Positions 7,288 to 15,677 of a stretch of 46,356 nucleotides of DNA are shown here, piece by piece; position 1 is the first letter of the stretch, and each line of letters opens with the position of its first letter. Source of the DNA: JBDHRG01 sp039807445 (lineage in GTDB: Bacteria; Pseudomonadota; Gammaproteobacteria; Competibacterales; Competibacteraceae); assembly GCA_039807445.1 (NCBI GenBank), contig JBDHRG010000006.1, positions 1 to 46,356 on the forward strand, written 5' to 3'. Both the position numbers and the translations under genes were made by a program. Under the pieces are notes generated by a model, which saw only the letters and a program-made list of their open reading frames with translations, was not told the DNA's origin and ran no database searches.

Positions 7288-7821
7288 ATGTCCCGCGTTG
7301 CCAAGAAGCCGGTCGCGCTGCCGTCCGGCGTGAGCGTCACGATCGACGGGCGCAAGCTGGCGATCAAGGGTGGCAAGGGCCAACTCGAGCTCGAGTTGCA
7401 CCCCAGCGTCGCGATCGTCAACGAGAACAATGAACTCAAGCTGGTGCCGCAGAGCGAAGCCGCCGAGCATCGCGCGATGGCCGGTACCATGCGCGCGCTG
7501 GTGGCCAACATGGTCGCCGGCGTCACCCAGGGCTTCGAGCGCAAGCTGCAGCTGGTCGGCGTCGGCTACCGCGCCCAGGCCCAGGGCAGCGCGCTGAACC
7601 TGACGCTTGGCTTCTCGCACCCGGTCGTCTTCGACGTGCCGCAGGGCGTCACCGTCGAGACCCCGAGCCAGACCGAGATTCTGGTCAAGGGTGCCGACAA
7701 GCAGAAGGTCGGCCAGGTCGCGGCGAAGATCCGCGCCTTCCGCCCGCCCGAGCCCTACAAGGGCAAGGGCGTGCGTTACGCCGACGAGGTGATCGTCCTC
7801 AAAGAAGCCAAGAAGAAGTAA
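7288..7821 (+). CDS. rplF: 50S ribosomal protein L6
   Basis: 177 residues starting MSRVAKKPVALPSGVSVTID, with two repeated alpha-beta domains and the C-terminal signature PEPYKGKGVRYADE. L6 binds near the sarcin-ricin loop. AGGGAGGGAGA lies just upstream of the ATG. Confidence 0.98.
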   Translation: MSRVAKKPVALPSGVSVTIDGRKLAIKGGKGQLELELHPSVAIVNENNELKLVPQSEAAEHRAMAGTMRALVANMVAGVTQGFERKLQLVGVGYRAQAQGSALNLTLGFSHPVVFDVPQGVTVETPSQTEILVKGADKQKVGQVAAKIRAFRPPEPYKGKGVRYADEVIVLKEAKKK

Positions 7822-7832
7822 GGGTACCGTCC

Positions 7833-8186
7833 ATGGACAAGAAAGCTGCACGTGTGCGCCGTGGCCTGCGGGCCCGGATGAAGATTCGCGAGTTGGGCGC
7901 GGTGCGTCTCTGCATCCATCGCACCCCGCGCCACATCTATGCGCAGATCATCGCGCCGAACGGCGCCGAGGTGCTCGCCGCCGCCTCGACCCTGGAGAAG
8001 GGTATTGCCGGGGGGCTGACGTACACCGGCAACATCGAGGCTGCTGCCGCCGTCGGCAAGGCGATCGCCGAGAAGGCCAAGGCCAAGGGTATCTCCGAGG
8101 TCGCGTTCGACCGTTCGGGCTTCAAGTATCACGGTCGCGTCAAGGCTCTGGCCGACGCCGCCCGTGAGAACGGTCTGCAGTTCTAA
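7833..8186 (+). CDS. rplR: 50S ribosomal protein L18
   Basis: 117 residues with the basic N-terminus MDKKAARVRRGLRARMKIRE and the C-terminal FDRSGFKYHGRVKALADAAR signature. L18 carries 5S rRNA into the large subunit together with L5. The gene is spaced 11 bases after rplF. Confidence 0.98.
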   Translation: MDKKAARVRRGLRARMKIRELGAVRLCIHRTPRHIYAQIIAPNGAEVLAAASTLEKGIAGGLTYTGNIEAAAAVGKAIAEKAKAKGISEVAFDRSGFKYHGRVKALADAARENGLQF

Positions 8187-8198
8187 AGGGTCGAGTAC

Positions 8199-8708
8199 AT
8201 GGCTTCGAACGTTGAATCCTCGCAGAGCACCGATGGGCTGAACGAAAAGCTCATCAAGGTCAATCGCGTCGCCAAGGTGGTCAAGGGTGGTCGTCAGTTC
8301 GGCTTCACCGCGCTGACGGTGGTCGGCGACGGCCAGGGCCGCGTCGGCTTCGGCTACGGCAAGGCACGCGAAGTGCCGGCGGCGATCCAGAAGGCGATGG
8401 AGCAGGCGCGCAAGAACATGGTGACGATCCAGCTGGCCGGCACCACGCTGCAACACCCGCTGAAGGGCGGGCACGGCGCCGCCAGCGTGTTCATGCAGCC
8501 CGCCTCGGAAGGTACCGGTATCATCGCCGGTGGCGCGATGCGCGCCGTGTTCGAGGTGCTGGGCGTCAAGGACGTCCTGGCCAAGTGCATCGGTTCGCGC
8601 AATCCGATCAACGTCGTGCGCGCGACGATCAACGGCTTGACGGGCATGGCTTCGCCGGATTTCGTCGCCGCCAAGCGCGGCAAGAAAGTTGCCGAGCTCC
8701 GGGGGTAA
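8199..8708 (+). CDS. rpsE: 30S ribosomal protein S5
   Basis: 169 residues. After a short variable N-terminus come the S5 double-stranded RNA-binding fold (KVVKGGRQFGFTALTVVGDG, about residues 25-45) and the C-terminal domain with GSRNPINVVRATINGL. S5 lines the mRNA entry channel and affects decoding fidelity; ram and spectinomycin-resistance changes map to it. rpmD follows after three bases. Confidence 0.98.
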   Translation: MASNVESSQSTDGLNEKLIKVNRVAKVVKGGRQFGFTALTVVGDGQGRVGFGYGKAREVPAAIQKAMEQARKNMVTIQLAGTTLQHPLKGGHGAASVFMQPASEGTGIIAGGAMRAVFEVLGVKDVLAKCIGSRNPINVVRATINGLTGMASPDFVAAKRGKKVAELRG

Positions 8709-8711
8709 GAC

Positions 8712-8894
8712 ATGTCCAAGCAACTGAAGGTCACGCTGGTCAAGAGCACTGCCGGCCGCATCGCCGCGCACAAGGCTTGCGTCCGCGGCTTGGGGCTGCG
8801 GCGCATGCATCACAGCAGCGTGGTGCTCGACACCCCGGAGAACCGCGGCATGATCAACAAGGTTTCGTACCTGCTGAAGGTCGAGGAGGCCTGA
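8712..8894 (+). CDS. rpmD: 50S ribosomal protein L30
   Basis: 60 residues, starting MSKQLKVTLVKSTAGRIAAH, the short bacterial L30. It is three bases from rpsE and one base from rplO, so the three genes are probably translated in a coupled manner. The end of the gene carries GAGGAGG, which serves rplO. Confidence 0.97.
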   Translation: MSKQLKVTLVKSTAGRIAAHKACVRGLGLRRMHHSSVVLDTPENRGMINKVSYLLKVEEA

Positions 8895-8895
8895 G

Positions 8896-9330
8896 ATGCG
8901 CCTGAACTCCCTGAAGCCCGGTGAGGGCAGCAAGCAGGCCGGCAAGCGCGTCGGCCGCGGCATCGGTTCGGGTCTGGGCAAGACCTGCGGCCGCGGCCAC
9001 AAGGGTCAGCACTCGCGTGCCGGCGGTTTCCGCAAGGTCGGTTTCGAAGGCGGCCAGATGCCGCTGCAGCGCCGCCTGCCCAAGGTCGGTTTCCGTTCGA
9101 TGACCTCGCGCGATACCGCCGAAGTCCGTCTGAGCGAGCTGGCCAAGGTCGAGGGCGACACGATCGACCTGATCGCGCTGAAGGCCGCCAAGGTGGTGCC
9201 CGCCCAGGCGCTGCAGGCCAAGGTCGTGCTGTCGGGCGAGATCGACCGCGCGGTGACGCTGAAGGGCGTGCTGGCGACCAAGGGCGCCCGCGCCGCGATC
9301 GAAGCCGCCGGCGGCAAGATCGAAGCGTAA
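8896..9330 (+). CDS. rplO: 50S ribosomal protein L15
   Basis: 144 residues. The glycine- and arginine-rich N-terminal extension (KRVGRGIGSGLGKTCGRGHK, about residues 17-36) threads through 23S rRNA, and the globular C-terminal domain follows. AGGAGG ends 8 bases before the ATG, within rpmD. Confidence 0.98.
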   Translation: MRLNSLKPGEGSKQAGKRVGRGIGSGLGKTCGRGHKGQHSRAGGFRKVGFEGGQMPLQRRLPKVGFRSMTSRDTAEVRLSELAKVEGDTIDLIALKAAKVVPAQALQAKVVLSGEIDRAVTLKGVLATKGARAAIEAAGGKIEA

Positions 9331-9352
9331 GCAGCCCAACAAGGGAAACGTC

Positions 9353-10678
9353 ATGTCGGCTCCTCTGCCCTCGATCGGAAAGATGACCGAACTGCGCCAG
9401 CGCCTGCTGTTCCTGCTCGGGGCGCTGGTGGTGTTCCGCATCGGCACCCACATCCCGGTGCCCGGCATCGACCCGCAGGCGATGGCGCAGCTGTTCGAAC
9501 AACAGCGCGGCACCATCCTGGACATGTTCAACATGTTCTCGGGCGGCGCGCTACAGCGGCTCAGCATCTTCGCGCTCGGCGTCATGCCCTACATCTCCGC
9601 CTCGATCATCGTCCAGCTGATGACGGTCGTCCTGCCGTCGCTGGAAACCTTGAAGAAGGAGGGGAACGCGGGGCGGAGGAAGCTGACCCAGTACACCCGC
9701 TACCTGACCGTCGCGCTGGCGATGTTCCAGTCGATCGGCGTCAGCGTCGCGCTGCAGTCGCAGACCGCCGGCGGCCTGGCGGTGGTGCCGAATCCGGGGC
9801 CCGGGTTCATCGCGATCGCGGCGGTGACGCTGGTCACGGGCACGATGTTCCTGATGTGGCTCGGCGAGCAGGTCACCGAGCGCGGCATCGGCAACGGCAT
9901 CTCGATGCTGATCTTCGCCGGCATCGTCGCCGGTTTGCCGGGCGCGCTCGGCGGCACGCTCGAACTCGCCCGCACCGGCGAGCTCAATGCGCTGCTGGTG
10001 ATCTTCCTGCTGGTGCTGGCGCTCGCCGTCACCGGCCTGGTGATCTTCGCCGAGCGCGGCCAGCGCCGGATCACGGTCAACTATGCCAAGCGTCAGCAGG
10101 GTCGCAAGCTCTACGCGGCGCAGTCCAGCCACCTGCCGCTGAAGCTGAACATGGCCGGCGTGATCCCGCCGATCTTCGCCTCGAGCCTGATCCTGTTCCC
10201 GGCGACGCTCGGCAGCTGGTTCGGCAATGCCCCGGGCATGGCCTGGCTGCGCGACGTGAGCTCGCTGCTGTCGCCGGGTCAGCCGCTGTACGTGGCGCTG
10301 TACGCCGGTCTGATCATCTTCTTCTGCTTCTTCTATACGGCGCTGGTGTTCAACTCCAAGGAAACCGCCGAGCAGCTGAAGAAATCGGGTGCCTTCATTC
10401 CGGGTATCCGTCCGGGCGCACACACCGCGTCGTACATCGACAAGGTGCTCACCCGGCTGACGCTGGTCGGCGCGATCTACATCACCGGCGTGTGCCTGCT
10501 GCCCGAGTTCCTGATCCTGTACTGGAACGTGCCGTTCTACTTCGGTGGCACTTCGCTGCTGATCATCGTCGTCGTGGTGATGGATTTCATGGCGCAGGTC
10601 CAGGCGCACCTGATGTCGCATCAGTACGAGAGCCTGATGAAGAAGGCCAACTTCAAGGCGGGTGGGCTGGTTCGCTGA
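9353..10678 (+). CDS. secY: Preprotein translocase subunit SecY
   Basis: 441 residues with ten hydrophobic segments, as in the family. SecY forms the protein-conducting channel in the inner membrane with SecE and SecG. Recognisable parts are PVPGIDPQAM in the first periplasmic loop (the plug region), the second transmembrane segment with ALGVMPYISASIIVQL, and the cytoplasmic loops with RGIGNGISMLIFAGI and ERGQRRITVNYAKRQQGRK, which bind SecA and ribosomes. The gene keeps its usual place after rplO. No infA follows. Confidence 0.98.
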   Translation: MSAPLPSIGKMTELRQRLLFLLGALVVFRIGTHIPVPGIDPQAMAQLFEQQRGTILDMFNMFSGGALQRLSIFALGVMPYISASIIVQLMTVVLPSLETLKKEGNAGRRKLTQYTRYLTVALAMFQSIGVSVALQSQTAGGLAVVPNPGPGFIAIAAVTLVTGTMFLMWLGEQVTERGIGNGISMLIFAGIVAGLPGALGGTLELARTGELNALLVIFLLVLALAVTGLVIFAERGQRRITVNYAKRQQGRKLYAAQSSHLPLKLNMAGVIPPIFASSLILFPATLGSWFGNAPGMAWLRDVSSLLSPGQPLYVALYAGLIIFFCFFYTALVFNSKETAEQLKKSGAFIPGIRPGAHTASYIDKVLTRLTLVGAIYITGVCLLPEFLILYWNVPFYFGGTSLLIIVVVVMDFMAQVQAHLMSHQYESLMKKANFKAGGLVR

Positions 10679-10752
10679 GGCGACCGGTCCAGTTCGTAAA
10701 GAGATTATGAAGCGCCGCGGCGCAGGGGCGTGCCGGCGCGGGAGAGTTCGAA

Positions 10753-10866
10753 ATGAAAGTGCGTGCTTCTGTGAAAAAGCTGTGCCGGAACTGCAAGATC
10801 GTCCGTCGCGAGGGCACCGTCCGGGTGATCTGCAAGGATGCCCGCCACAAGCAGCGTCAGGGTTGA
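10753..10866 (+). CDS. rpmJ: 50S ribosomal protein L36 (zinc-binding type)
   Basis: 37 residues, MKVRASVKKLCRNCKIVRRE at the N-terminus. The zinc ribbon ligands C11, C14, C27 and H32 are all present, so this is the zinc-containing form. GGAGAG lies upstream of the ATG. Position between secY and rpsM is the gammaproteobacterial order. The gap from secY (74 bases) holds no infA, which usually lies here in betaproteobacteria. Confidence 0.97.
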   Translation: MKVRASVKKLCRNCKIVRREGTVRVICKDARHKQRQG

Positions 10867-10878
10867 CCCCCCGCCCCA

Positions 10879-10905
10879 TTGATTTGGATCGCGAAGTGGT
10901 ATAGC
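10879..10905 (+). promoter_or_regulatory. Candidate promoter ahead of the alpha operon
   Basis: TTGATT at 10879-10884 and TATAGC at 10900-10905 are separated by 15 bases, and a TG one base before the -10 gives an extended -10 form (TGGTATAGC). It lies in the 101-base gap before rpsM, where a separate alpha-operon promoter and an S4-responsive leader would be expected. The spacing is short for sigma-70, which the extended -10 may offset. Confidence 0.35.
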
Positions 10906-10967
10906 CTTGCGCGCTTTCTTGCGCCCCGCTCACCCGTGCGCGATCGAATTATCAGGAGTTCTGGTGC

Positions 10968-11324
10968 ATGGCCCGTATTGCAGGCATTAACATTCCGGTC
11001 AACAAGCATGCGGTGATCGCATTGCAGTCGATCTACGGCATCGGTGCGACCCGCGCGCGCGGGATCTGCGAAGCAGCGGGCGTTGCACCGGATACCAAGA
11101 TCAGGGAACTCGACGAGGCGGCGATCGATGCGCTGCGCGCCGAGGTCGGCAAGTTCACGGTCGAGGGCGACCTGCGCCGCGAAGTGTCGATGAGCATCAA
11201 GCGGCTGATGGACCTGGGCTGCTACCGCGGGCTGCGTCACCGTCGCGGCCTGCCGCTGCGCGGCCAGCGCACGCGGACCAATGCGCGCACCCGCAAGGGC
11301 CCGCGCCGCCCGGTCAAGAAGTAA
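10968..11324 (+). CDS. rpsM: 30S ribosomal protein S13
   Basis: 118 residues, MARIAGINIPVNKHAVIALQ at the start, a helix-two-turn-helix core and the C-terminal GLPLRGQRTRTNARTRKGPR tail that touches P-site tRNA. First gene of the alpha operon. AGGAG lies 17-13 bases upstream of the ATG, slightly far, so initiation may depend on the leader fold. Confidence 0.98.
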   Translation: MARIAGINIPVNKHAVIALQSIYGIGATRARGICEAAGVAPDTKIRELDEAAIDALRAEVGKFTVEGDLRREVSMSIKRLMDLGCYRGLRHRRGLPLRGQRTRTNARTRKGPRRPVKK

Positions 11325-11357
11325 GCTCCCCGCTTCGAACTCTGACAGGATATCCAG

Positions 11358-11747
11358 ATGGCCAAGCCAGCTGCCAAGACGCGCAAGCGCGTCAAGAAGA
11401 ACGTCGTCGACGGCGTGGCGCACGTCCACGCCTCGTTCAACAACACCATCATCACGATCACCGACCGTCAGGGCAACACCTTGGCCTGGGCGACCTCGGG
11501 CGGTTCGGGTTTTCGCGGCTCGCGCAAGAGCACGCCGTTCGCCGCGCAGGTCGCAGCCGAGCGCGCCGGCGCAGTGGTCAAGGAGTTCGGGCTGAAGAAC
11601 CTCGAAGTCAACGTCAAGGGCCCTGGCCCGGGGCGCGAGTCGGCTGTCCGGGCGCTGAACGCCCAAGGCTTCAAGATCACGAACATCATGGACGTCACGC
11701 CGATCCCGCACAACGGTTGCCGTCCCCCGAAGAAGCGCCGGGTCTAA
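11358..11747 (+). CDS. rpsK: 30S ribosomal protein S11
   Basis: 129 residues with HVHASFNNTIITITDRQGN and the C-terminal DVTPIPHNGCRPPKKRRV signature, containing the conserved NG site that can isomerise in E. coli S11. It forms the platform of the 30S subunit with S7 and S18 and contacts the Shine-Dalgarno helix. Confidence 0.98.
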   Translation: MAKPAAKTRKRVKKNVVDGVAHVHASFNNTIITITDRQGNTLAWATSGGSGFRGSRKSTPFAAQVAAERAGAVVKEFGLKNLEVNVKGPGPGRESAVRALNAQGFKITNIMDVTPIPHNGCRPPKKRRV

Positions 11748-11764
11748 ATTCGAGGAGTGCCACT

Positions 11765-12385
11765 GTGGCGAGATACATCGGTCCCAAGTGCAAGCTGAGC
11801 CGTCGTGAGGGTGTCGACCTGGGCCTCAAGTCCGCGGCCCGCCCCCTCGAGTCGAAGTGCAACCTCGAACGCGTCCCCGGTCAGCACGGTGCGCGCCGTC
11901 CGCGCATTTCCGACTACGGTGTGCAGCTGCGCGAGAAGCAGAAGCTGCGCCGCATCTACGGCGTGCTCGAACGCCAGTTCCGCCGTTACTACCAGGAAGC
12001 GGCACGCCGCAAGGGTTCGACCGGCGAGAACCTGCTGAAGCTGCTCGAGACCCGCCTCGACAACGTCGTCTACCGCATGGGTTTCGGTGCCACCCGCGCC
12101 GAGGCGCGCCAGCTGGTGTCGCACAAGGCGGTGCTGGTCAACGGCAAGGCGGTCAATGTGGCTTCGTACCCGGTCAAGGCCGAGGACGTCGTCTCGGTGC
12201 GCGAGAAGGCCCGCAGCCAGGTCCGCATCGCGCAGTCGCTCGCGCTGGCCCAGGCGCGCGGCTTCGCCGAGTGGGTCGACGTCGACGTGAGCAAGATGTC
12301 GGGCGTGTTCAAGCGCGTCCCCGACCGCGGCGATCTGCCGGCCGACATCAACGAATCGCTCGTCGTCGAGCTCTACTCGAAGTAA
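11765..12385 (+). CDS. rpsD: 30S ribosomal protein S4
   Basis: 206 residues beginning at GTG (read MARYIGPKCKLSRREGVDL). The S4 RNA-binding domain spans about residues 95-160 (RLDNVVYRMGFGATRAEARQ). S4 starts assembly of the 30S body and in E. coli represses its own operon by binding a leader pseudoknot. The GTG is chosen over an upstream in-frame ATG at 11717 because GAGGAG lies just before it and the N-terminus matches the family. The terminal VVELYSK is gammaproteobacterial in character. Confidence 0.98.
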   Translation: MARYIGPKCKLSRREGVDLGLKSAARPLESKCNLERVPGQHGARRPRISDYGVQLREKQKLRRIYGVLERQFRRYYQEAARRKGSTGENLLKLLETRLDNVVYRMGFGATRAEARQLVSHKAVLVNGKAVNVASYPVKAEDVVSVREKARSQVRIAQSLALAQARGFAEWVDVDVSKMSGVFKRVPDRGDLPADINESLVVELYSK

Positions 12386-12404
12386 TTGACGGGAGAAGAT
12401 CTGG

Positions 12405-13415
12405 ATGTCGGGCTCTTTCGATTTCCTCAAACCACGCATCGTTGACGTCGAGAAACTCAACGACCACAGCGCCCGGGTGACCCTCGAGCCGCTGGAGCGT
12501 GGCTTCGGTCACACCCTCGGCAATGCCCTGCGTCGGATCCTGCTGTCGTCAATCCCCGGTGCTGCCGTCGTCGAGACCGAGATCGAGGGCGTGCTGCACG
12601 AGTACTCGGCGATCGAGGGTGTTCAGGAGGACGTCATCGACGTGCTGCTGAACCTCAAGGGGCTGGCCATCGTGATGCACGGCGTCGACGAGGCGACCCT
12701 GAGCCTGAGCAAGAAGGGCCCGGGGGCGGTGCTGGCGAGCGACATCGAGACGACGCACGCCGTCGAGATCGTCAACCCGGATCACCTGATCGCGACGCTG
12801 AACAAGGCCGTCGGCTTCAGCCTGCGCCTGAAGGTGGCCAAGGGCCGCGGCTACCAGCCGGCGACGCAGCGCGCCGCCCTCGAGGGCGAGAGCCGCCCGA
12901 TCGGACGGCTGCAGCTCGACGCTTCGTTCAGCCCGATCAGCCGCGTCAGCTACAAGGTCGAGAGCGCGCGCGTCGAGCAGCGCACCAACCTCGACAAGCT
13001 GGTGATCGATATCGAAACCAACGCGACGATCGATCCCGAAGAAGCGATCCGCACCGCGGCGCGCATCCTGCTGGACCAGCTGTCGGTGTTCGTCGACCTG
13101 AAGGGCAAGGAAGAGGCCGAGCCGCAACAGGAGCAGGTCGACATCGACCCGATCCTGCTGCGTCCGGTCGACGACCTGGAACTCACCGTGCGTTCGGCCA
13201 ACTGCCTGAAGGCGGAGAGCATCTACTACATCGGCGACCTGATCCAGCGTACCGAAGTCGAACTGCTCAAGACCCCGAACCTGGGCAAGAAGTCGCTGAC
13301 CGAGATCAAGGACGTGCTCGCCTCGCACGGCCTGTCGCTCGGCATGAAGCTCGAGAATTGGCCGCCGCCGGGGTTTGCCGGCGACAAGAAAGACGACGAC
13401 CGCGCCAGTGCCTGA
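12405..13415 (+). CDS. rpoA: RNA polymerase subunit alpha
   Basis: 336 residues. The N-terminal dimerisation and assembly domain (about 1-235) includes LEPLERGFGHTLGNALRRIL and ATIDPEEAIRTAARILLDQL. After an acidic linker, the C-terminal domain (about 255-325) has RPVDDLELTVRSANCLKAE and TPNLGKKSLTEIKDVLASHG, the helix-hairpin-helix surface that contacts UP elements and activators. Its place between rpsD and rplQ is the standard one. Confidence 0.99.
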   Translation: MSGSFDFLKPRIVDVEKLNDHSARVTLEPLERGFGHTLGNALRRILLSSIPGAAVVETEIEGVLHEYSAIEGVQEDVIDVLLNLKGLAIVMHGVDEATLSLSKKGPGAVLASDIETTHAVEIVNPDHLIATLNKAVGFSLRLKVAKGRGYQPATQRAALEGESRPIGRLQLDASFSPISRVSYKVESARVEQRTNLDKLVIDIETNATIDPEEAIRTAARILLDQLSVFVDLKGKEEAEPQQEQVDIDPILLRPVDDLELTVRSANCLKAESIYYIGDLIQRTEVELLKTPNLGKKSLTEIKDVLASHGLSLGMKLENWPPPGFAGDKKDDDRASA

Positions 13416-13458
13416 GGGCGTGGGCCGCGGCCTTGAATCTGACTAAGGAATCACCACG

Positions 13459-13830
13459 ATGCGTCACCGCAATTCTGGTCGCAAGCTGAACCGCACCAGC
13501 AGCCACCGCAAGGCGATGTTCAAGAACATGGCCGCGTCGCTGATCGAGCACGAACTGATCAAGACCACGCTGCCGAAGGCCAAGGAACTGCGTCGTGTGG
13601 CCGAGCCGCTGATCACGCTGGCCAAGGAGGATGGCGTCGCCAAGCGCCGTCTGGCCTTCGCCCGCCTGCAAGACCGTGATGCCGTCACCAAGCTGTTCAA
13701 CGAGCTGGGGCCGCGCTACAAGGCGCGCCAGGGCGGCTACCTGCGCATCCTGAAGTGCGGCTTCCGCGCTGGCGACAATGCGCCGATGGCCTACGTCGAG
13801 CTGGTCGACCGCCCGGCTGCTGCCGAATAA
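13459..13830 (+). CDS. rplQ: 50S ribosomal protein L17
   Basis: 123 residues starting MRHRNSGRKLNRTSSHRKAM, then FKNMAASLIEHELIKTTLPK. L17 is near the tunnel exit. It is the last gene of the cluster, followed after 33 bases by an intrinsic terminator. Confidence 0.98.
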   Translation: MRHRNSGRKLNRTSSHRKAMFKNMAASLIEHELIKTTLPKAKELRRVAEPLITLAKEDGVAKRRLAFARLQDRDAVTKLFNELGPRYKARQGGYLRILKCGFRAGDNAPMAYVELVDRPAAAE

Positions 13831-13863
13831 GCGCCTCGGCCTGCGGGCGAGCGGATAACAAGG

Positions 13864-13886
13864 AACCGGGCCTCGGCCCGGTTTTT
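13864..13886 (+). terminator. Intrinsic terminator after rplQ
   Basis: ACCGGGCC at 13865-13872 pairs with GGCCCGGT at 13875-13882 and is followed by a T-rich tail from 13882. It closes the ribosomal cluster. The next gene is on the opposite strand and ends at 13911, so the hairpin stands between convergent genes. Confidence 0.85.
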
Positions 13887-13910
13887 GATTTTCCGCGCAG
13901 GCGGCTCGCG

Positions 13911-14120
13911 TCAGTGTGCGGTGCTCGCCAATGCCCCCAGCTCGCCGCGGCGCTGACGCAGGATCGCGGTGTAAGCCTTGCTCAGCGCGTGCTCGTAGGC
14001 GCAATCGCCCTTTTCGCCCATCTCGTCGAGGCGAGCCTCAAGGAAGGCGATCTCCTGTCGCAGGTAGTCGGTGGCATCGTGGCCATGGCCGTGGTGCCGG
14101 CTGCTGAAGTGCATCTCCAT
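13911..14120 (-). CDS. Small histidine-rich-start protein of unknown function
   Basis: 69 residues, not recognised. The N-terminus is MEMHFSSRHHGHGHDATDYL, with four histidines within residues 9-14. The rest is predicted to be helical and charged (LRQEIAFLEARLDEMGEKGD), possibly a short coiled coil. The start at 14120 has AACG but no strong ribosome-binding site; a longer in-frame version to 14252 exists. It is the last gene downstream of nadC on the minus strand, 76 bases away. Composition matches the neighbouring genes. Confidence 0.55.
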   Translation of the reverse strand: MEMHFSSRHHGHGHDATDYLRQEIAFLEARLDEMGEKGDCAYEHALSKAYTAILRQRRGELGALASTAH

Positions 14121-14196
14121 CGTTCGTGCTCCGGAGTCTGGTGGCGACGATGGGATGACAGCATAGCGGCCACGCGTGACGCGGCCGTGACAGACG

Positions 14197-15054
14197 TCAA
14201 GCCTCGCTCTCGAAGCCCCCGCTCTCGAAGCGCATCGACAGATCGAGTGCACGCACGTCTTTGGTCAGCGCGCCGACCGAGATGTAATCGACGCCGGTTT
14301 CGGCGATCGCGCGCAGCGTTTCCAGCGTCACGTTGCCCGAGGCCTCGAGTTTGACGCGCCCGGCGGTGCGTAGCACCGCCTCGCGCAGCGCCGCCCGATC
14401 GAAGTTGTCGAGCATGATCACGTCGGGGGCGGCGGCCAGTGCCTCGTCGAGCTCGGCCAGCGTCTCGACCTCGACTTCGAGCAACACCCCCGGGTGCTGC
14501 GCGCGGGCCTGCACGATCGCCGCGCTGATCGAGCCGGCGGCCATGATGTGGTTTTCCTTGAGCAGGATCGCGTCGTACAGCCCCATGCGGTGGTTGCGTC
14601 CGCCGCCGCAGACGACGGCGTGCTTCTGCGCCCGGCGCAGCCCCGGGATCGTCTTGCGCGTGTCGAGCACCCGGGTCGCGGTGCCGGCAAGCCGCTCGGC
14701 GTAACGGGCGGCCTGCGTCGCGGTGCCCGACAGCGTCTGCAGGAAGTTCAGTGCAGTGCGCTCGCCCGACAGCAGCGCGCGCGCCGGCCCGGTGAGCGTG
14801 CACAGCCTCTGGCCGGTGCGGATGCGCGCGCCGTCAGCGGCTTCCCAGCGGACGAGGACGCGCGCGTCGAGCTGTCGGAAGGTTTCGTCGAACCAGGCGC
14901 AGCCGCACAGCACCGCGTCTTCACGGCTGATCACGCTGGCTTCGGCGTACGCGTCGGCCGGGATCAGCCCGGCGGTGAGATCGCCGCTGCCGAGGTCTTC
15001 GGCCAGCGCCAGGCGCACCTGCTCGGTGATTTCGGGGGCGGATGGAGTCGTCAT
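14197..15054 (-). CDS. nadC: Nicotinate-nucleotide pyrophosphorylase (quinolinate phosphoribosyltransferase)
   Basis: 285 residues. The enzyme joins quinolinate and PRPP to give nicotinate mononucleotide, CO2 and pyrophosphate in de novo NAD synthesis. Family marks are LAEDLGSGDLT near the N-terminus, ERTALNFLQTLSGTAT, TRKTIPGLRRAQKHAVVCGG and GGRNHRMGLYDAILLKENH, with the phosphate-binding VDYISVGALT near the C-terminus. Start at 15054 (MTTPSAPE) has the usual family length; the longer reading frame to 15309 only runs into the HAD gene. It follows the HAD gene after 8 bases. Confidence 0.96.
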   Translation of the reverse strand: MTTPSAPEITEQVRLALAEDLGSGDLTAGLIPADAYAEASVISREDAVLCGCAWFDETFRQLDARVLVRWEAADGARIRTGQRLCTLTGPARALLSGERTALNFLQTLSGTATQAARYAERLAGTATRVLDTRKTIPGLRRAQKHAVVCGGGRNHRMGLYDAILLKENHIMAAGSISAAIVQARAQHPGVLLEVEVETLAELDEALAAAPDVIMLDNFDRAALREAVLRTAGRVKLEASGNVTLETLRAIAETGVDYISVGALTKDVRALDLSMRFESGGFESEA

Positions 15055-15062
15055 CGGGGGCC

Positions 15063-15677
15063 TCAGGGCAGTCGGGCATGGAGTTCGTCGAGCCCGCCGA
15101 CCATCAGGTCGGCGTGCTCGGGCCACGGAAAGCGTCGGCTGGTGTCGACGTGCACCGTCGCCACACCGGCGGCGCGGCCGCACTGCAAGTCGAACAGGTA
15201 GTCGCCGACCATCAGCACGTCGCCGATGTCGGCATCCCAGCCGGCCACCAGCGCGAGCAGCCCGTCGGGCCGCGGCTTCGGCGGCGCCTGCCAGCGGCCG
15301 AGCACGCAAGGTTCGTCGAACAAGCCGCGCACGCCGAGCACCCCCAGCACCTCGAGCGCCACTTCGCGCGTATTGCGGGTCAACAGGCCGAGGCGTGCAC
15401 CACGTGCGGCCAGCGCCTCGAGCAGCGCCAGCGCTCCGGCTGCCGGCGCGGCATGGCGCGCGTACTCGGCTTCCAGGCGGTCGAGCTCGGCGCGCAGTCG
15501 GGTGGCTTCGGGTTCCGGCTGCGACGTGGCCCAGGCGAGCATGTCGACGCCCTCGGGCATGCCGAGCACGCGGCGCATCGCGGCGAAGTCGTGCACCGGC
15601 AGCGTCAGCGTGCCGTCGAGATCGAACACCCAGTGCCGGCGTTCGAGCAGCGTGGCGTGCGTTGCAAACCCTGTCAC
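15063..15677 (-). CDS. HAD-superfamily phosphatase
   Basis: 204 residues. The four HAD motifs are in order: FDLDGT at residues 18-23 with nucleophile D19 and acid D21; LLTRNTR; the lysine of PPKPRPDGL; and VGDYLFD with the metal-binding acids. A helical cap lies between motifs I and II, as in subfamily I enzymes that act on small phosphate esters. The substrate cannot be told. It starts at GTG, overlapping the TolC-like stop by four bases (GTGA), so it is probably translationally coupled. Phosphoglycolate phosphatase is one possibility. Confidence 0.85.
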   Translation of the reverse strand: MTGFATHATLLERRHWVFDLDGTLTLPVHDFAAMRRVLGMPEGVDMLAWATSQPEPEATRLRAELDRLEAEYARHAAPAAGALALLEALAARGARLGLLTRNTREVALEVLGVLGVRGLFDEPCVLGRWQAPPKPRPDGLLALVAGWDADIGDVLMVGDYLFDLQCGRAAGVATVHVDTSRRFPWPEHADLMVGGLDELHARLP

